In this document: positions 1-9,027 of the stretch, in pieces
Layout of the letters: each line of letters opens with the position of its first letter
Numbering within the stretch: position 1 is the first letter of the stretch
DNA from: Nocardia vaccinii NBRC 15922
GTDB lineage: Bacteria > Actinomycetota > Actinomycetes > Mycobacteriales > Mycobacteriaceae
DNA length: 32,790 nt
Direction: 5' to 3'
Assembly (NCBI RefSeq): GCF_001613305.1
Contig: NZ_BDCC01000036.1
Span: forward strand, 1-32,790
The notes under the pieces: model-generated
Databases searched by the model: none
Told to the model about the DNA's origin: nothing
What the model saw: only the letters and a program-made list of their open reading frames with translations
Made by a program: the position numbers and the translations under genes

Positions 1-622
1 TGACGATGACATAGCCGACTCGGCAAAGTCATGGACGCTCGACGAGGTCAAGACCTTCCGCAAGGCCGCATCGACAAACCGCCTCTACGCATGTTGGTTA
101 CTGTCCGTCTACGGCGCGCGGCGCTCGGAAGTACTCGGATTGCGGTGGACCCGATGCGATGACACAACGGTGAAAATTCGCCGCGGCCGAGTCGCGGTCG
201 GCAGCGGCGACGTCAACGTCGACGAGACCTTGCCCAAGTCCAAGCGCAGCCGCCGCGACTTGCCGCCGCCCGCCGATCTAGCAGAAGCCTTGCGCGCGCT
301 GAAAATCACACAGAAGGCCGAATGCCTGGCGTTGGGCATCCCGTGGTCAGACGACCGCCTGATCATGGTACACGAGGACGGCACGCCGATTGCCCCACAT
401 TGGTACTCCTGCGAGTTCCACCGGATCCGCAAGCAGGCCGGGCTCCGTCGCATCCCGCTCGAGGGACTACGGAACACATCGGTCTCACTCATGCTCGCAA
501 TGCGAATCCCGGTGCATATCGTCGCCGCCTGGCATGGCCACGACCCGGCAGTCTCGCTGGGGGTCTACTCCGACGCACAGCCCGAGGACCTCGAGGCGGC
601 CGCAGCGACGCTATTCAGCTAA
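1..622 (+). CDS. Tyrosine recombinase (phage-type integrase), 3' part; 5' end outside window
   Basis: The reading frame is open from base 2 to the TAA at 620-622, giving about 206 residues of the catalytic domain; the N-terminal arm- and core-binding domains lie upstream of the window. Visible family motifs are the first catalytic Arg block (YGARRSEVLGLRW), the beta-hairpin Lys region (LPKSKRSRRDLP), the second block IPLEGLRNTS, the GH of AWHGHDPAV and the nucleophilic Tyr in LGVYSDAQ. In most relatives the second block reads HxLRHT. Here the first His is Glu and the second is Asn, so activity may be altered. The enzyme would integrate or excise a mobile element, and its position beside a tandem repeat fits an element border. 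The family call is firm; whether it is active is uncertain. Confidence 0.85.
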   Translation, partial: DDDIADSAKSWTLDEVKTFRKAASTNRLYACWLLSVYGARRSEVLGLRWTRCDDTTVKIRRGRVAVGSGDVNVDETLPKSKRSRRDLPPPADLAEALRALKITQKAECLALGIPWSDDRLIMVHEDGTPIAPHWYSCEFHRIRKQAGLRRIPLEGLRNTSVSLMLAMRIPVHIVAAWHGHDPAVSLGVYSDAQPEDLEAAAATLFS

Positions 623-652
623 TCCGGGAACAGCCGCACTCCCTCCCGCGCG

Positions 653-673
653 TTGGCACACTCTTGGCACACT
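653..673. repeat. Tandem 10-bp direct repeat TTGGCACACT after the integrase
   Basis: TTGGCACACT occurs at 653-662 and again at 664-673, an 11-bp period, about 30 bp past the integrase stop codon. Short helically phased repeats next to an integrase gene are typical of arm-type recombinase or excisionase binding sites near attP/attL. That role is inferred from position; no tRNA-derived att core was recognised nearby. Confidence 0.45.
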
Positions 674-740
674 GACCCCTTCGAGCAGGGTTCCTCAGCG
701 GCGAAAACCCTATCCCACCTGCGGGTTTCGCCCACAACAC

Positions 741-769
741 TTGTCACAATTTACTGTATTCGTTACATT
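741..769 (+). promoter_or_regulatory. Predicted sigma70-type promoter for the 849 gene
   Basis: TTGTCA at 741-746 and TACATT at 764-769 are separated by 17 bp. This is close to the housekeeping consensus and sits in a locally AT-rich patch within GC-rich DNA. It lies about 80 bp upstream of the ATG at 849. The call rests on sequence match only. Confidence 0.5.
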
Positions 770-848
770 TGACCAGCCAACGGAGGTGAGGGCGGTCACC
801 GTCCATCGGGACCGCGCCGGTAACGGCGCCGTCGCGCAAGGAGAGCTG

Positions 849-1286
849 ATGAGTGACTGCGAAATCCCCGGTCTCACCCCCCGATCCGCACAAGCCCTGA
901 TCGATGCCGGTGCGATGCTCGCCCGCGATGTGCGCAGCAGAATCCTGCACAGCCCGCGGCCGGTCTTCCTGTACTACATCGAGCAGGCGTTCACCAGCCT
1001 GCTGCGCAAACTCGGCGAGAGCGGCCATCCCGATCCGGAGACGCCCGCACAGCATCTGTGCCTGCACCTGATGGTCATCCACGCCCAAACACACTCGCAG
1101 GCAACGGTTCCCGATCTCGTCCGGCTGCATCGCGCACTGATCGCCGATGGCGGCCACGAGGCGCTCCTGCGGGCCGGTCGCGGCACCGGCGGCGCCTTCG
1201 ATTTCGTCGCCCTCGGCGATGCCTTGAGCGCCAACGGCATCAGCGCATTCTTCGCCCCGTTCGAACCCGGCGACATGGCCGCCTGA
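849..1286 (+). CDS. Hypothetical protein, 145 aa
   Basis: I do not recognise the family. The ATG at 849 is chosen because AAGGAG (838-843) precedes it by 5 nt; an in-frame GTG at 786 with an overlapping GGAGG is the alternative and would add 21 residues. The product is predicted soluble, with no signal peptide or membrane segment. A helical central part (about residues 28-70, rich in Ala/Leu/Arg, including a YYIEQAFTSLLRKL stretch) is followed by a His-rich patch (HLCLHLMVIHAQTHSQ). It stands alone between the integrase and the convergent P450 remnant, behind a good promoter, so it may be cargo of an integrated element. No function is assigned. Confidence 0.6.
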   Translation: MSDCEIPGLTPRSAQALIDAGAMLARDVRSRILHSPRPVFLYYIEQAFTSLLRKLGESGHPDPETPAQHLCLHLMVIHAQTHSQATVPDLVRLHRALIADGGHEALLRAGRGTGGAFDFVALGDALSANGISAFFAPFEPGDMAA

Positions 1287-1424
1287 CCGCCCCGTCCCCG
1301 GACTGCTCTCCGGCACGACATCTCCACGCCCGCAATCGTTTCGGCAAACCCATCGGTTCGGTGAACCGAGGCCGCCACACCGCGGAGACCGGCCGCGAAG
1401 CAGACCACGAGCGCCGCAGTTCCG

Positions 1425-2641
1425 CTACCGCAACCGGACCGGCAACTCCGACAGCCCGCGGATGATCGTGCTGATCTGCCATTCGGGCGTGAATCCCTCC
1501 GCGAGTGACAGGTTCGGGAAGCGATCGAGCAGGGCGGCGAACGCGATGCCGGCCTCGAGCCGGGCGAGCGGAGCGCCGACGCAGTAATGGAAGCCGTAGC
1601 CGAACGCCAGATGCCCGGAGGCATCGGCGGCGATGTTCAGATCGTCCCCGCCGCCGAAGCGGAACGGATCATGGTCCGCGGCAGCCAGGGCGATGTAGAC
1701 GATCTCGTCCGCCGGGATGTCCGTGTCGCCGATGTGGACCGGTTCGACGGTGTACCGGAGCGTCGCCCACCCCACCGGCCCGTCGAAGCGCAGCAGTTCC
1801 TCGATCGCGGCCGGTATCGCGGAGCCGTCCGCGCGCAGGGCCTCGAACTGAGATCTGTTGCGCAGCAATGCATACGCACCGTTGCCGATCAGGTTGACCG
1901 TTGTCTCGTGCCCGGCGACCAGTAGCAGGAACGCCATCGCCACCAATTCGCCCTCGTCGAGCGGATCGGCGTCGGCACGCGCCTGTAGCAGCCCCGAGAG
2001 CAGGTCGTCGCCCGGCTCTCGGCGTTTCGCCGCAACGAGTTCGGCCAGATACCGCGTCATCTCCGCGCCCGCCCGGCTGCGTTCGTCCGGCCCGGCCCAA
2101 TTGCCGATCAGGACCTTCGTCCACTCCTGGAACGCCTCGCGATCACCGAACGGCACCCCGAGCAGCTCACAGATCACCGCTATCGGCAGCGGCTGGGCGA
2201 ATTCCCGGATCAGATCGACCCGCGTCTGCCCGGCCATCGCATCGATCAACTCGTCGGTGATCTGCTCGATCCGGGCCCGCAACGCCGCCACGCGACGCGG
2301 CGTGAACGCCTTTTCACCAGCATGCGCAACCGGGTGTGATCGGGCGGATCGGTATTGAGCATATGCGACATCAGCGCCGTCGCATTCGGCCCGGCCGACG
2401 CCTGCGGATCCTTGGCTCGCAATACCCGCCCGATCTCGGCATAGTCCTTACGCAGCCGCGAATCTGCCAGTGCCGCACGGGCTTCCGCGTACCCGATGAT
2501 CACCCACATCGGGAACGATCCGAGCAGCCGGACGCGATGCACCGGACCGTGTTCGCGCCATCGCCGGTAATGCGCGTACGGATCGTCGAAGAACTCCTCG
2601 CCCACATCCTCCACCCGTTCCTTCGCCTCGATATCCGCCAT
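1425..2641 (-). pseudogene. Cytochrome P450, frameshifted
   Basis: Two overlapping minus-strand frames together make one bacterial class I P450. The N-terminal frame starts at the ATG at 2641 (AGGTGGG upstream) and carries the C-helix HTRLR motif. The second frame, read from about 2310 down to the stop at 1425, carries the I-helix AGHETT, the EELLR (ExxR) motif, and the haem-binding loop FGYGFHYCVGAPLARLE with its Cys ligand. The break falls at a run of four A on the coding strand (plus-strand TTTT at 2311-2314). Restoring a fifth A gives VKKAFTPRRVAALRARI and a 405-residue protein, the usual family length. All other motifs are intact, so the event is recent or is a sequencing error. The substrate is unknown; no ferredoxin or reductase gene is adjacent. 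Confidence 0.85.
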
Positions 2642-3149
2642 GCCGACCCACCTGTCGCGGCCGTTCACCGGCCTGTTCGTCCAACGATTCCGTCCTACCG
2701 CTGCCACGGTATTGCGGTCGCTCACGCACGCCATCCGGGTACGACCCGCAGACGACCCTGATTTCCTCCCGGAGCTCGCCGGAATCCACTCGACCGGTCG
2801 GACTGCCCGAAGACTCGACTCGGCCGAGCCGAAAAATACTGTGTTTCGCGACCGAGTACGAACCCTCGGCTCAATGGCTCAGCTGACGGCCGAGCCCAGT
2901 GCCGCTGAGCGAACGGTGAATATCCTCGTGTCGTCGAGACGCATAAATGTGGAAATCGCCAGGCTCACATGAAGAGTGGCCGACGCGATATTACCGACCC
3001 TGACCGGTAATCAGCGTGAACCATTACACGACATGTGGCGCAAACCAGCCAATTCGGCTGTGACCAGCACACGAAGGCTTCCAAATCGTGTTCGGAAAAC
3101 GCGGCACGTCGTCGCGCCCGGGACGAATCGATCGACCACAATTCTGCCC
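2642..3149. other. Non-coding divergent intergenic region with one inverted repeat
   Basis: About 500 bp separate the P450 remnant (minus) and the acyltransferase (plus). No convincing gene was seen on either strand. The only notable structure is an inverted repeat, ATTACC (2990-2995) with GGTAAT (3006-3011), which could be an operator. It also holds an in-frame GTG (2976) that would extend the acyltransferase, and an alternative P450 start at 2734. Confidence 0.5.
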
Positions 3150-5318
3150 ATGACGGACGCGGCCGTAAGCGGGTTGGCAAATCGGCAGGCAGACCGGGTT
3201 CACGATGCACCGCAGCACCGGGCGGGATTTCGGCCCGATATCGAGGGCATGCGAGCAGTGGCCGTATTGACCGTCGTGCTGTTCCATGCGGGCATTCCCG
3301 GGTTCGGCGGCGGATTCGTCGGCGTGGATGTCTTCTTCGTGATATCCGGCTTTCTCATCACCGGAATCCTGTGCCGGGAGGTAACCGTCACCGGCACTGT
3401 CGAGTTGGTCCGATTCTACGGTGCGCGCGCTCGGCGGCTGCTGCCCGCCGCGGGCATCGTACTGGTCACCACCGCGATCGGCGCGGCGGCGCTGCTGCCG
3501 CCGCTACAGGCCCGCCAGGTCCTCGGCGACGGGATCGCAAGCGCGTTGTACGTCGGGAATTACCGGCTCGCCCTGCGCGGTACCGATTACCTCGCCGCGG
3601 GCGCGGCGCCATCGCCGTTCGAGCATTTCTGGTCACTCGGTGTGGAGGAACAGTTCTATCTGCTGTGGCCGGTACTCCTGCTCGGGACGGCCCGGCTCGT
3701 GCGGCGGCGTCGCGCCGGATCGACCGCACCACTTCCCTACCTGGTCGTCCTTGCGGTTGTCGCCGCCGTCTCGTTCACCACCGCGCTGATCTGGACCGGC
3801 ACGCAGCCGCCGTGGGCGTTCTTCTCGCTGCCTGCCCGGGCGTGGGAGCTGGCCGTCGGCGGCCTGGTGGCGCTCTCGGTTGTCGTGTGGTCTCGGCTAC
3901 CGCGATCGGTGGCCGTACTCGCGGGCTGGATCGGCCTGGTTCTGGTCGTGGTGGCCTGCGCGCATTTCGACGGCAGGACACCGTATCCCGGCAGCGCGGC
4001 CCTGGCGCCTGTCGTGGGCGCGGCCCTGATGATCGTATCCGGTTGTGCCGAAACACGTTTCGGGGTCGGTCGGGTGCTGGCTCACGGTCGGGTCCGGGCA
4101 ATCGGCGGATTGTCCTACACCTGGTACCTGTGGCACTGGCCGGTGTTGCTGCTGGCGCCGCATATGCTCGGCCACCCGCTCGGGCTGGTCGGCGCATTCG
4201 GCGCGATCGTGATGGCCGGCGGGCTTGCCATGCTCACTCAGTGGACGGTCGAAAATCCGATCCGCTTCGCCGTGCCGTTGCGGAACTCGGCCATGCGCAG
4301 CCTTGCCTGCGGCGGCGCCTGCACCGCGGTCGCCACGTGTGCGGCACTCCTCGGGCTCGTGCTCGTGCCTGCCCCGGTCGGGCACGGCATCGCGGCGCCC
4401 GCACTCGTACTCGCCACACCGCGGGTGACGGCCGCTCCCGTCGCCGACCCACGCGACGAGGCGGTCCGGCAGCTGATCGCACAGGCTCAATCCGCGGTCG
4501 CGGCCTCGTCCGAAATCCGTTCCGTTCCATCGAATCTCACCCCCTCGCTCGGCGACGCGCCCGGCGACAAGGCCGACGTGTTCGGCAACGGCTGTGTACG
4601 TTCGTGGCGCGATGTGGGCCAGGCCGAGTGCGCCTCGGGTGATCCGAACTCGCCCACCACGGTGGCCCTGGTGGGCGATTCGCACGCGGCGATGTGGAAC
4701 CCGGCGCTCGAGCCGATCGCCGCGGCGCGGCACTGGCGGCTGGAAACGATGGCCAAGGTCACCTGCCCGCTGATGGATATGCCGATCACCAGCCCCTATC
4801 TGGGCCGGGAATACACCGAATGCGAGCAGTGGCGCGGTCAGGTGCTGAACCGGCTGCGGATCGAACACCCGCGCTTGATCGTGGTGGGCATGTCCCGGCG
4901 TTATGGCGGCGACTTCGGCTTCGTCTCCTACGACCACACCTGGATCGATGGCCTGACCCGCCTGGTCGCCCAACTGCGCGCGATCGGCTCGGCAGTACTC
5001 GTTCTCGGGCCGATCCCCGATCCGCACGCCACGGTGCCGACGTGCCTGTCCGAACACATCGACGACGCCACTGCATGCGCGCCCGCACGCCCGGCCGGGG
5101 TCAACGCCGCGGGAGTCGCGGCCGAGCAGGCAGCGACCACCGCCGGCGGCGGGCAGTACGCCGAACTCACCTCGATGTTCTGCACCACCATCCGCTGTCC
5201 CGTCATCGTCGGCGATACCCTGGTGTTCCGCGACGACAATCACCTCACGCTCAGCTACGCCCGGACACTCGGACCGGTGATCGGCGCGCTCACCGACCGT
5301 GCTCTGGCTCACAGCTGA
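3150..5318 (+). CDS. Acyltransferase 3 family membrane protein with C-terminal SGNH domain (OafA-like)
   Basis: The 722-residue product has two parts. Residues about 28-400 form the multi-pass acyltransferase 3 domain: it opens with FRPDIEGMRAVAVLTVVLFHAG and GGFVGVDVFFVISGFLI, contains EHFWSLGVEEQFYLLWP, and has about ten hydrophobic helices. The C-terminal part is a periplasmic SGNH hydrolase-like domain with the nucleophile block ALVGDSHAAMW and the late Asp/His block DDNHLTLSYA. Relatives O-acetylate or otherwise acylate cell-envelope polysaccharides, moving an acyl group across the membrane; the acceptor here is unknown. The start at 3150 is chosen because the family homology begins soon after it; an upstream in-frame GTG at 2976 lacks homology. 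No clear ribosome site precedes 3150. It appears monocistronic. Confidence 0.85.
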   Translation: MTDAAVSGLANRQADRVHDAPQHRAGFRPDIEGMRAVAVLTVVLFHAGIPGFGGGFVGVDVFFVISGFLITGILCREVTVTGTVELVRFYGARARRLLPAAGIVLVTTAIGAAALLPPLQARQVLGDGIASALYVGNYRLALRGTDYLAAGAAPSPFEHFWSLGVEEQFYLLWPVLLLGTARLVRRRRAGSTAPLPYLVVLAVVAAVSFTTALIWTGTQPPWAFFSLPARAWELAVGGLVALSVVVWSRLPRSVAVLAGWIGLVLVVVACAHFDGRTPYPGSAALAPVVGAALMIVSGCAETRFGVGRVLAHGRVRAIGGLSYTWYLWHWPVLLLAPHMLGHPLGLVGAFGAIVMAGGLAMLTQWTVENPIRFAVPLRNSAMRSLACGGACTAVATCAALLGLVLVPAPVGHGIAAPALVLATPRVTAAPVADPRDEAVRQLIAQAQSAVAASSEIRSVPSNLTPSLGDAPGDKADVFGNGCVRSWRDVGQAECASGDPNSPTTVALVGDSHAAMWNPALEPIAAARHWRLETMAKVTCPLMDMPITSPYLGREYTECEQWRGQVLNRLRIEHPRLIVVGMSRRYGGDFGFVSYDHTWIDGLTRLVAQLRAIGSAVLVLGPIPDPHATVPTCLSEHIDDATACAPARPAGVNAAGVAAEQAATTAGGGQYAELTSMFCTTIRCPVIVGDTLVFRDDNHLTLSYARTLGPVIGALTDRALAHS

Positions 5319-5370
5319 GCGACCCACCGACCACATCGTGCGGTCGGTCGCCTCGCTTCGCGGGCATCGC

Positions 5371-6348
5371 CTATTCGACCAGCTTCTGACTTTTCAACCA
5401 GTCGTAGGCGACGTCGGACGGGTCCTGGCCCTCGATGTCGACACGGCCGTTGAGGTCCTGCATCAGATCGTTGGTGAGACGCTCGGAAATCGTGTCCAGC
5501 AGGGTCCGCAGGCGCGGGTAGCGGTCCAGGATCGCACCGCGCACGACCGCGGTGCCGCTGTAGGGCAGGAAGAATTTCTTGTCATCTTCCAGCACAACGA
5601 GTTTCAGGTTCTTCACCCGGCCGTCGGTGGTGTAGATCATGCCGAAATTGCAGGGCGAGCTCTTGGCCGTGGCGGTGTAGACGACCCCGGCGTCCATGCG
5701 GGTCACATTGCCGGCCGGAACGCCGTCGGGAGTGTTGTAGGGGATCCCGTACTTCTGCAGCATCGGGATGAAACCGTCCGAGCGGCTGAAGAATTCGTCG
5801 TCCACGCAGAACGTGCGATCGGCGACCGGGAGTGCGGCCACATCGGACAGCGACCGCACATTCAGCCGCTGCGCGCTGGGCGTGGAGACGCCGAAGGCAT
5901 AGGTATCGTCGAAGTTCGCGGGCCGCAACCACTCCAGGTCGTAGTCGTGCCTCTCGATGTCGTGCACCCGCTGCCACAGCTCTTGCGGATCGGAGATCGT
6001 CTCGGTCTTGTTGTGGTAGTTGACCCATCCGGTCCCGGTGTACTCCCACAATATGTCCGCGTCACCGTTGAGCTGTGCCTGCCGCGAGGAGGCCGAACCG
6101 GGCGCTCCGGTCAGATCCGTCACGTGCGCGCCCGCCGCGGCCAGATACGTCGCGGTGATCTTGCCCAGCAGCACCCCCTCGGTGAAGCTCTTCGACGTCA
6201 CCACGATCTTCGCCCCCTCGAGCGGCTGATCCCCGCCCGGCAGCGTCGTGTGGTGGAACGTCCCCGAGGAGCTGACCAGACCGCATCCGGTCACCAGCGA
6301 CAACATCAGCGCCAGAGCAGAGACCAGCGTCGTCGACCGCGCCCTCAT
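5371..6348 (-). CDS. Quaternary-ammonium (glycine betaine/choline-type) ABC transporter substrate-binding lipoprotein
   Basis: A 325-residue OpuC/OsmF-type periplasmic binding protein. The N-terminus is a lipoprotein signal with lipobox LVTGC and lipidated Cys at about residue 22. The mature part begins with the family-typical KIVVTSKSFTEGVLLGKI and contains LWEYTGTGWV, as in QAT-family binding proteins that hold trimethylammonium groups in an aromatic cage. It is the last gene of a four-gene operon, and its ATG overlaps the TGA of the upstream permease gene by 4 bp (ATGA). Betaine, choline and carnitine are not distinguishable from sequence alone. Confidence 0.88.
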   Translation of the reverse strand: MRARSTTLVSALALMLSLVTGCGLVSSSGTFHHTTLPGGDQPLEGAKIVVTSKSFTEGVLLGKITATYLAAAGAHVTDLTGAPGSASSRQAQLNGDADILWEYTGTGWVNYHNKTETISDPQELWQRVHDIERHDYDLEWLRPANFDDTYAFGVSTPSAQRLNVRSLSDVAALPVADRTFCVDDEFFSRSDGFIPMLQKYGIPYNTPDGVPAGNVTRMDAGVVYTATAKSSPCNFGMIYTTDGRVKNLKLVVLEDDKKFFLPYSGTAVVRGAILDRYPRLRTLLDTISERLTNDLMQDLNGRVDIEGQDPSDVAYDWLKSQKLVE

Positions 6349-7082
6349 GACACACCGCGCGGAGTCGCGGCGAGTTCGACCAACCTGCCCAGCCAGTCGA
6401 TGATCAGGGCCAGCAGGCCCACCAGAATCGCCCCGGACACGAGCAGTTTCGGCAGGAAGAGGGTCACGCCCGTGGTGATCAGCGTGCCCAGGCTCGTCGC
6501 CCCGATGAACGTGCTCAACGTCGCGGTGCCGACCAGAATCACCAGCGCGGTGCGCACACCGTTGAGGATCACCGGCACCGCAAGCGGCAACTCCACCTGG
6601 AAAAGCGTTCGCGCGGAGGAGAATCCGATCCCCCGCGAGGCCTCGATCGTGCGCTGATCCACCTGCCGCAATCCGACGATCGTATTCTGCAGAATCGGCA
6701 GGACCGCGTACACGACCAGACCGACGATCGCCGTGCGGAATCCGGTGCCCAGCCAGAAGGTGAACAACACCAGCAGCCCGACCGCCGGTGCGGCCTGACC
6801 GATATTGGCGATATTCACCACGAGCGGCTCGAATCGCTTCGCCGCGGGCCGGGTCAGCGCGATACCCAGCGGGATCGCCACGACCACCACGATCAGCGTG
6901 GCCACCACGGTCAGTTCGATGTGACTCAGGATGGTGTTCCGCAGATTACCCCAACCCAGGGATGCCTGTTCGGTCGGGGTCAGAGTCGCGGATCGGTACC
7001 AGAGGAAGTATCCGATACCGATGACGAGAATCACGGCCGGCTCGAACCACACGTCGAGCGGGACGCGGCGCAACCGATTCAT
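6345..7082 (-). CDS. Quaternary-ammonium ABC transporter permease (second)
   Basis: A 245-residue inner-membrane permease with about six hydrophobic helices and a BPD-type transport domain. The EAA-like loop is visible in RTIEASRGIGFSSARTLFQVELPLAVPVIL, which contacts the ATPase. The ATG at 7082 is preceded by GGAGG and overlaps the end of the ATPase gene as ATGA; the longer upstream open frame is only a shadow of the ATPase gene. It pairs with the permease at 8383-9027 to form the membrane channel. Confidence 0.9.
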   Translation of the reverse strand: MNRLRRVPLDVWFEPAVILVIGIGYFLWYRSATLTPTEQASLGWGNLRNTILSHIELTVVATLIVVVVAIPLGIALTRPAAKRFEPLVVNIANIGQAAPAVGLLVLFTFWLGTGFRTAIVGLVVYAVLPILQNTIVGLRQVDQRTIEASRGIGFSSARTLFQVELPLAVPVILNGVRTALVILVGTATLSTFIGATSLGTLITTGVTLFLPKLLVSGAILVGLLALIIDWLGRLVELAATPRGVS

Positions 7083-8386
7083 GAGACCTCCGCCGCCGAC
7101 CCGGGCTCGTCCTCGGAGGTTCCGGGCTCGTCCTCGGCGGCCACCACCGGCGTCGGCGCGGGATCGGTGCCGTCGACGTACGTCTCGTACGACGGTTCCT
7201 CCTCCTCGGCACGCACGTCGGCGAGTTTGGCCTGAATCGTCTCGGTCACCGACCCGATACTCAACGAGCCGATCACCGCACCGCGCCCGTCGGTGACCAA
7301 CGCCGCACCCTGACTGGCCGCGAGCATGGCATCGAGCGCGTCGTTGAGGGTCGAGGACCGCGCGATCACCGGCAGCCGCCGATCCAGATAGTCCGAAACC
7401 TCCGGCTTGCTGGCCAATTCCTCGAGTGTCGGCCACGAACGCGGCCGCCCGGCCTCGTCCACCACGACCACCCAGCTGTGCCCGGCCGCCTTCGCGCGAT
7501 CGATCACCGGCCGCGAGGGCTCGCCGACCCGCGCGGTGACCACCGCATCGCATTCGACGTCCCGCACCCGCTGCACGGTCAGATAGGCCAGCTTCGCACC
7601 GGATCCGACGAACTCCTCGACGAACGGCGTCGCGGGACTGGTCAGGATCTCCTCCGGTCGCGCGTACTGCTCGACATGCCCGCCCTCGGACAGGATGAGT
7701 ACCTTGTCGCCGAGTTTGGTGGCCTCCTCGAAATCGTGCGTGACGATCACGATCGTCTTGCCGAGCTCGTGCTGAATCGCGATCAGGCTGTCCTGCAACC
7801 GAACTCGCGTGATCGGGTCGACCGCGCCGAACGGCTCGTCCATCAGCAGCACCGGCGGATCCGCCGCCAGCGCCCGTGCGACGCCCACTCGCTGCTGCTG
7901 CCCGCCGGACATATCCTTGGGCAGCCGGTCGGCGAACGTCGCGGCATCCAGCCCGACCAGATCGAGCAGATATTCGGTCCGTTCGGCGATTCGCTTGCGA
8001 TCCCAGCCGAGTACGCGCGGAATCGCGCCGATATTCTTCGCGACCGTCCAGTGCGGGAACAGACCGCCGGATTGGATGACATATCCGATGGACTGCCGCA
8101 GCTTGTCCGGATGCTCCCGGGTCACATCGCGACCGCCGATGAGGATCCGTCCCTCGGTCGGCTCGATCAACCGGTTGATCATCTTCAGCGTCGTGGTCTT
8201 ACCGCATCCGGACGGACCGACGAAGGCGACGATATCGCCCGCCTCGATCTCCAGATCCAGACGCTGCACCGCCGGTACGTCCTGCCCTCGGTAGCGCTTG
8301 ACCACCCCGTCCAGCGTGATGGACGCACCGGTCACGGTGCGCTCCGGCGCGCCCGCTGCCGGCGGACCGGTCACCTCGTCGGTCAT
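7079..8386 (-). CDS. Quaternary-ammonium ABC transporter ATP-binding protein with CBS-like domain
   Basis: The 435-residue cytoplasmic ATPase has Walker A GPSGCGKTT (about residues 57-65), Q-loop region YVIQSGGLFPHWTV, signature MSGGQQQRVGVARAL, Walker B VLLMDEPFGAVD and H-loop VTHDFEEA. Residues about 270-385 are a CBS-like regulatory module of the OpuA/ProV type, which in relatives senses ionic strength or nucleotides. The last 45 residues are acidic and low-complexity, with EDEPGTS/EDEPGSA encoded by a 21-bp DNA duplication (7101-7116 and 7122-7137). Start and stop overlap both neighbouring permease genes by 4 bp, so the four subunits are probably translationally coupled. Confidence 0.92.
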   Translation of the reverse strand: MTDEVTGPPAAGAPERTVTGASITLDGVVKRYRGQDVPAVQRLDLEIEAGDIVAFVGPSGCGKTTTLKMINRLIEPTEGRILIGGRDVTREHPDKLRQSIGYVIQSGGLFPHWTVAKNIGAIPRVLGWDRKRIAERTEYLLDLVGLDAATFADRLPKDMSGGQQQRVGVARALAADPPVLLMDEPFGAVDPITRVRLQDSLIAIQHELGKTIVIVTHDFEEATKLGDKVLILSEGGHVEQYARPEEILTSPATPFVEEFVGSGAKLAYLTVQRVRDVECDAVVTARVGEPSRPVIDRAKAAGHSWVVVVDEAGRPRSWPTLEELASKPEVSDYLDRRLPVIARSSTLNDALDAMLAASQGAALVTDGRGAVIGSLSIGSVTETIQAKLADVRAEEEEPSYETYVDGTDPAPTPVVAAEDEPGTSEDEPGSAAEVS

Positions 8387-9027
8387 GACAAACCCTTTGC
8401 GATCGTGAGCCGTCCGAGCAGGACGAGTAGCGCGTCGAACACCAACGCGATGAGGACGATGAGAATGGTGCCGGTCAACGCCATCTCGAGCGCGTTCGCA
8501 CCGCCGAGCCGCGAAAGCCCGTTGAAGATCAGCGATCCCAGGCCCGGCCCCAGCACATAGGCCACGATCGCGGCGACCCCAACGATCATCTGCGTCGAGA
8601 CCCGGATGCCGGTCAGGATCACCGGCCAGGCGATCGGCAATTCGACGGTCAGCAGAATCCGCCACCGCGAAAACCCGATCCCCCGGGCGGATTCCACCAC
8701 CGAGGCCGGTACCGATCGCAGCCCTACGATCGCGTTGCCGATCACCGGCAGCGCCGCGAAGAACGCCAGCATGATGAACGACGGCACCACGCCGAGTCCG
8801 AACGGCACCAGCAGCAATGCCAGCAGTGCCAGGGACGGGATCGTCAGCGCGACCCGGCTCGAGGTCAGCGACAGCGACGCCGCCAGCGGCAGCCGATACA
8901 CCGCCACCGCGATCAGCACCGCGACCACGGTGCCGACCAGGACGGTCTGAAAGGCCAGGGAGGCATGCTGATACGTCAGAAACGCCAGCAACTCCCCGCG
9001 CCCTCGCACATAGCTCCACAAATCCAC
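8383..9027 (-). CDS. Quaternary-ammonium ABC transporter permease (first)
   Basis: A 214-residue inner-membrane permease that starts with GTG at 9027 behind GAGGGG and is the first gene of the uptake operon. It has about five or six hydrophobic helices and the EAA-like loop ASVVESARGIGFSRWRILLTVELPIAWPVIL. It matches the other permease (6345-7082) in layout, as expected for heterodimeric OpuC-type channels. No promoter could be chosen with confidence in the roughly 200 bp upstream, which holds no gene. Confidence 0.9.
   Translation of the reverse strand: MDLWSYVRGRGELLAFLTYQHASLAFQTVLVGTVVAVLIAVAVYRLPLAASLSLTSSRVALTIPSLALLALLLVPFGLGVVPSFIMLAFFAALPVIGNAIVGLRSVPASVVESARGIGFSRWRILLTVELPIAWPVILTGIRVSTQMIVGVAAIVAYVLGPGLGSLIFNGLSRLGGANALEMALTGTILIVLIALVFDALLVLLGRLTIAKGLS

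Noticed and set aside
721..780. Possible tRNA or attachment core after the integrase
   Set aside because: No cloverleaf or tRNA 3' end could be built from the sequence.
3897..5336. Long open frame antisense to the acyltransferase gene (479 codons)
   Set aside because: GC-rich codon shadow: no family similarity, no ribosome site, and the plus strand carries clear domain motifs.
5299..6657. 452-codon plus-strand open frame across the binding-protein gene
   Set aside because: It is antisense to a lipoprotein gene with a signal peptide and overlapping operon junctions; the translation lacks any family pattern.
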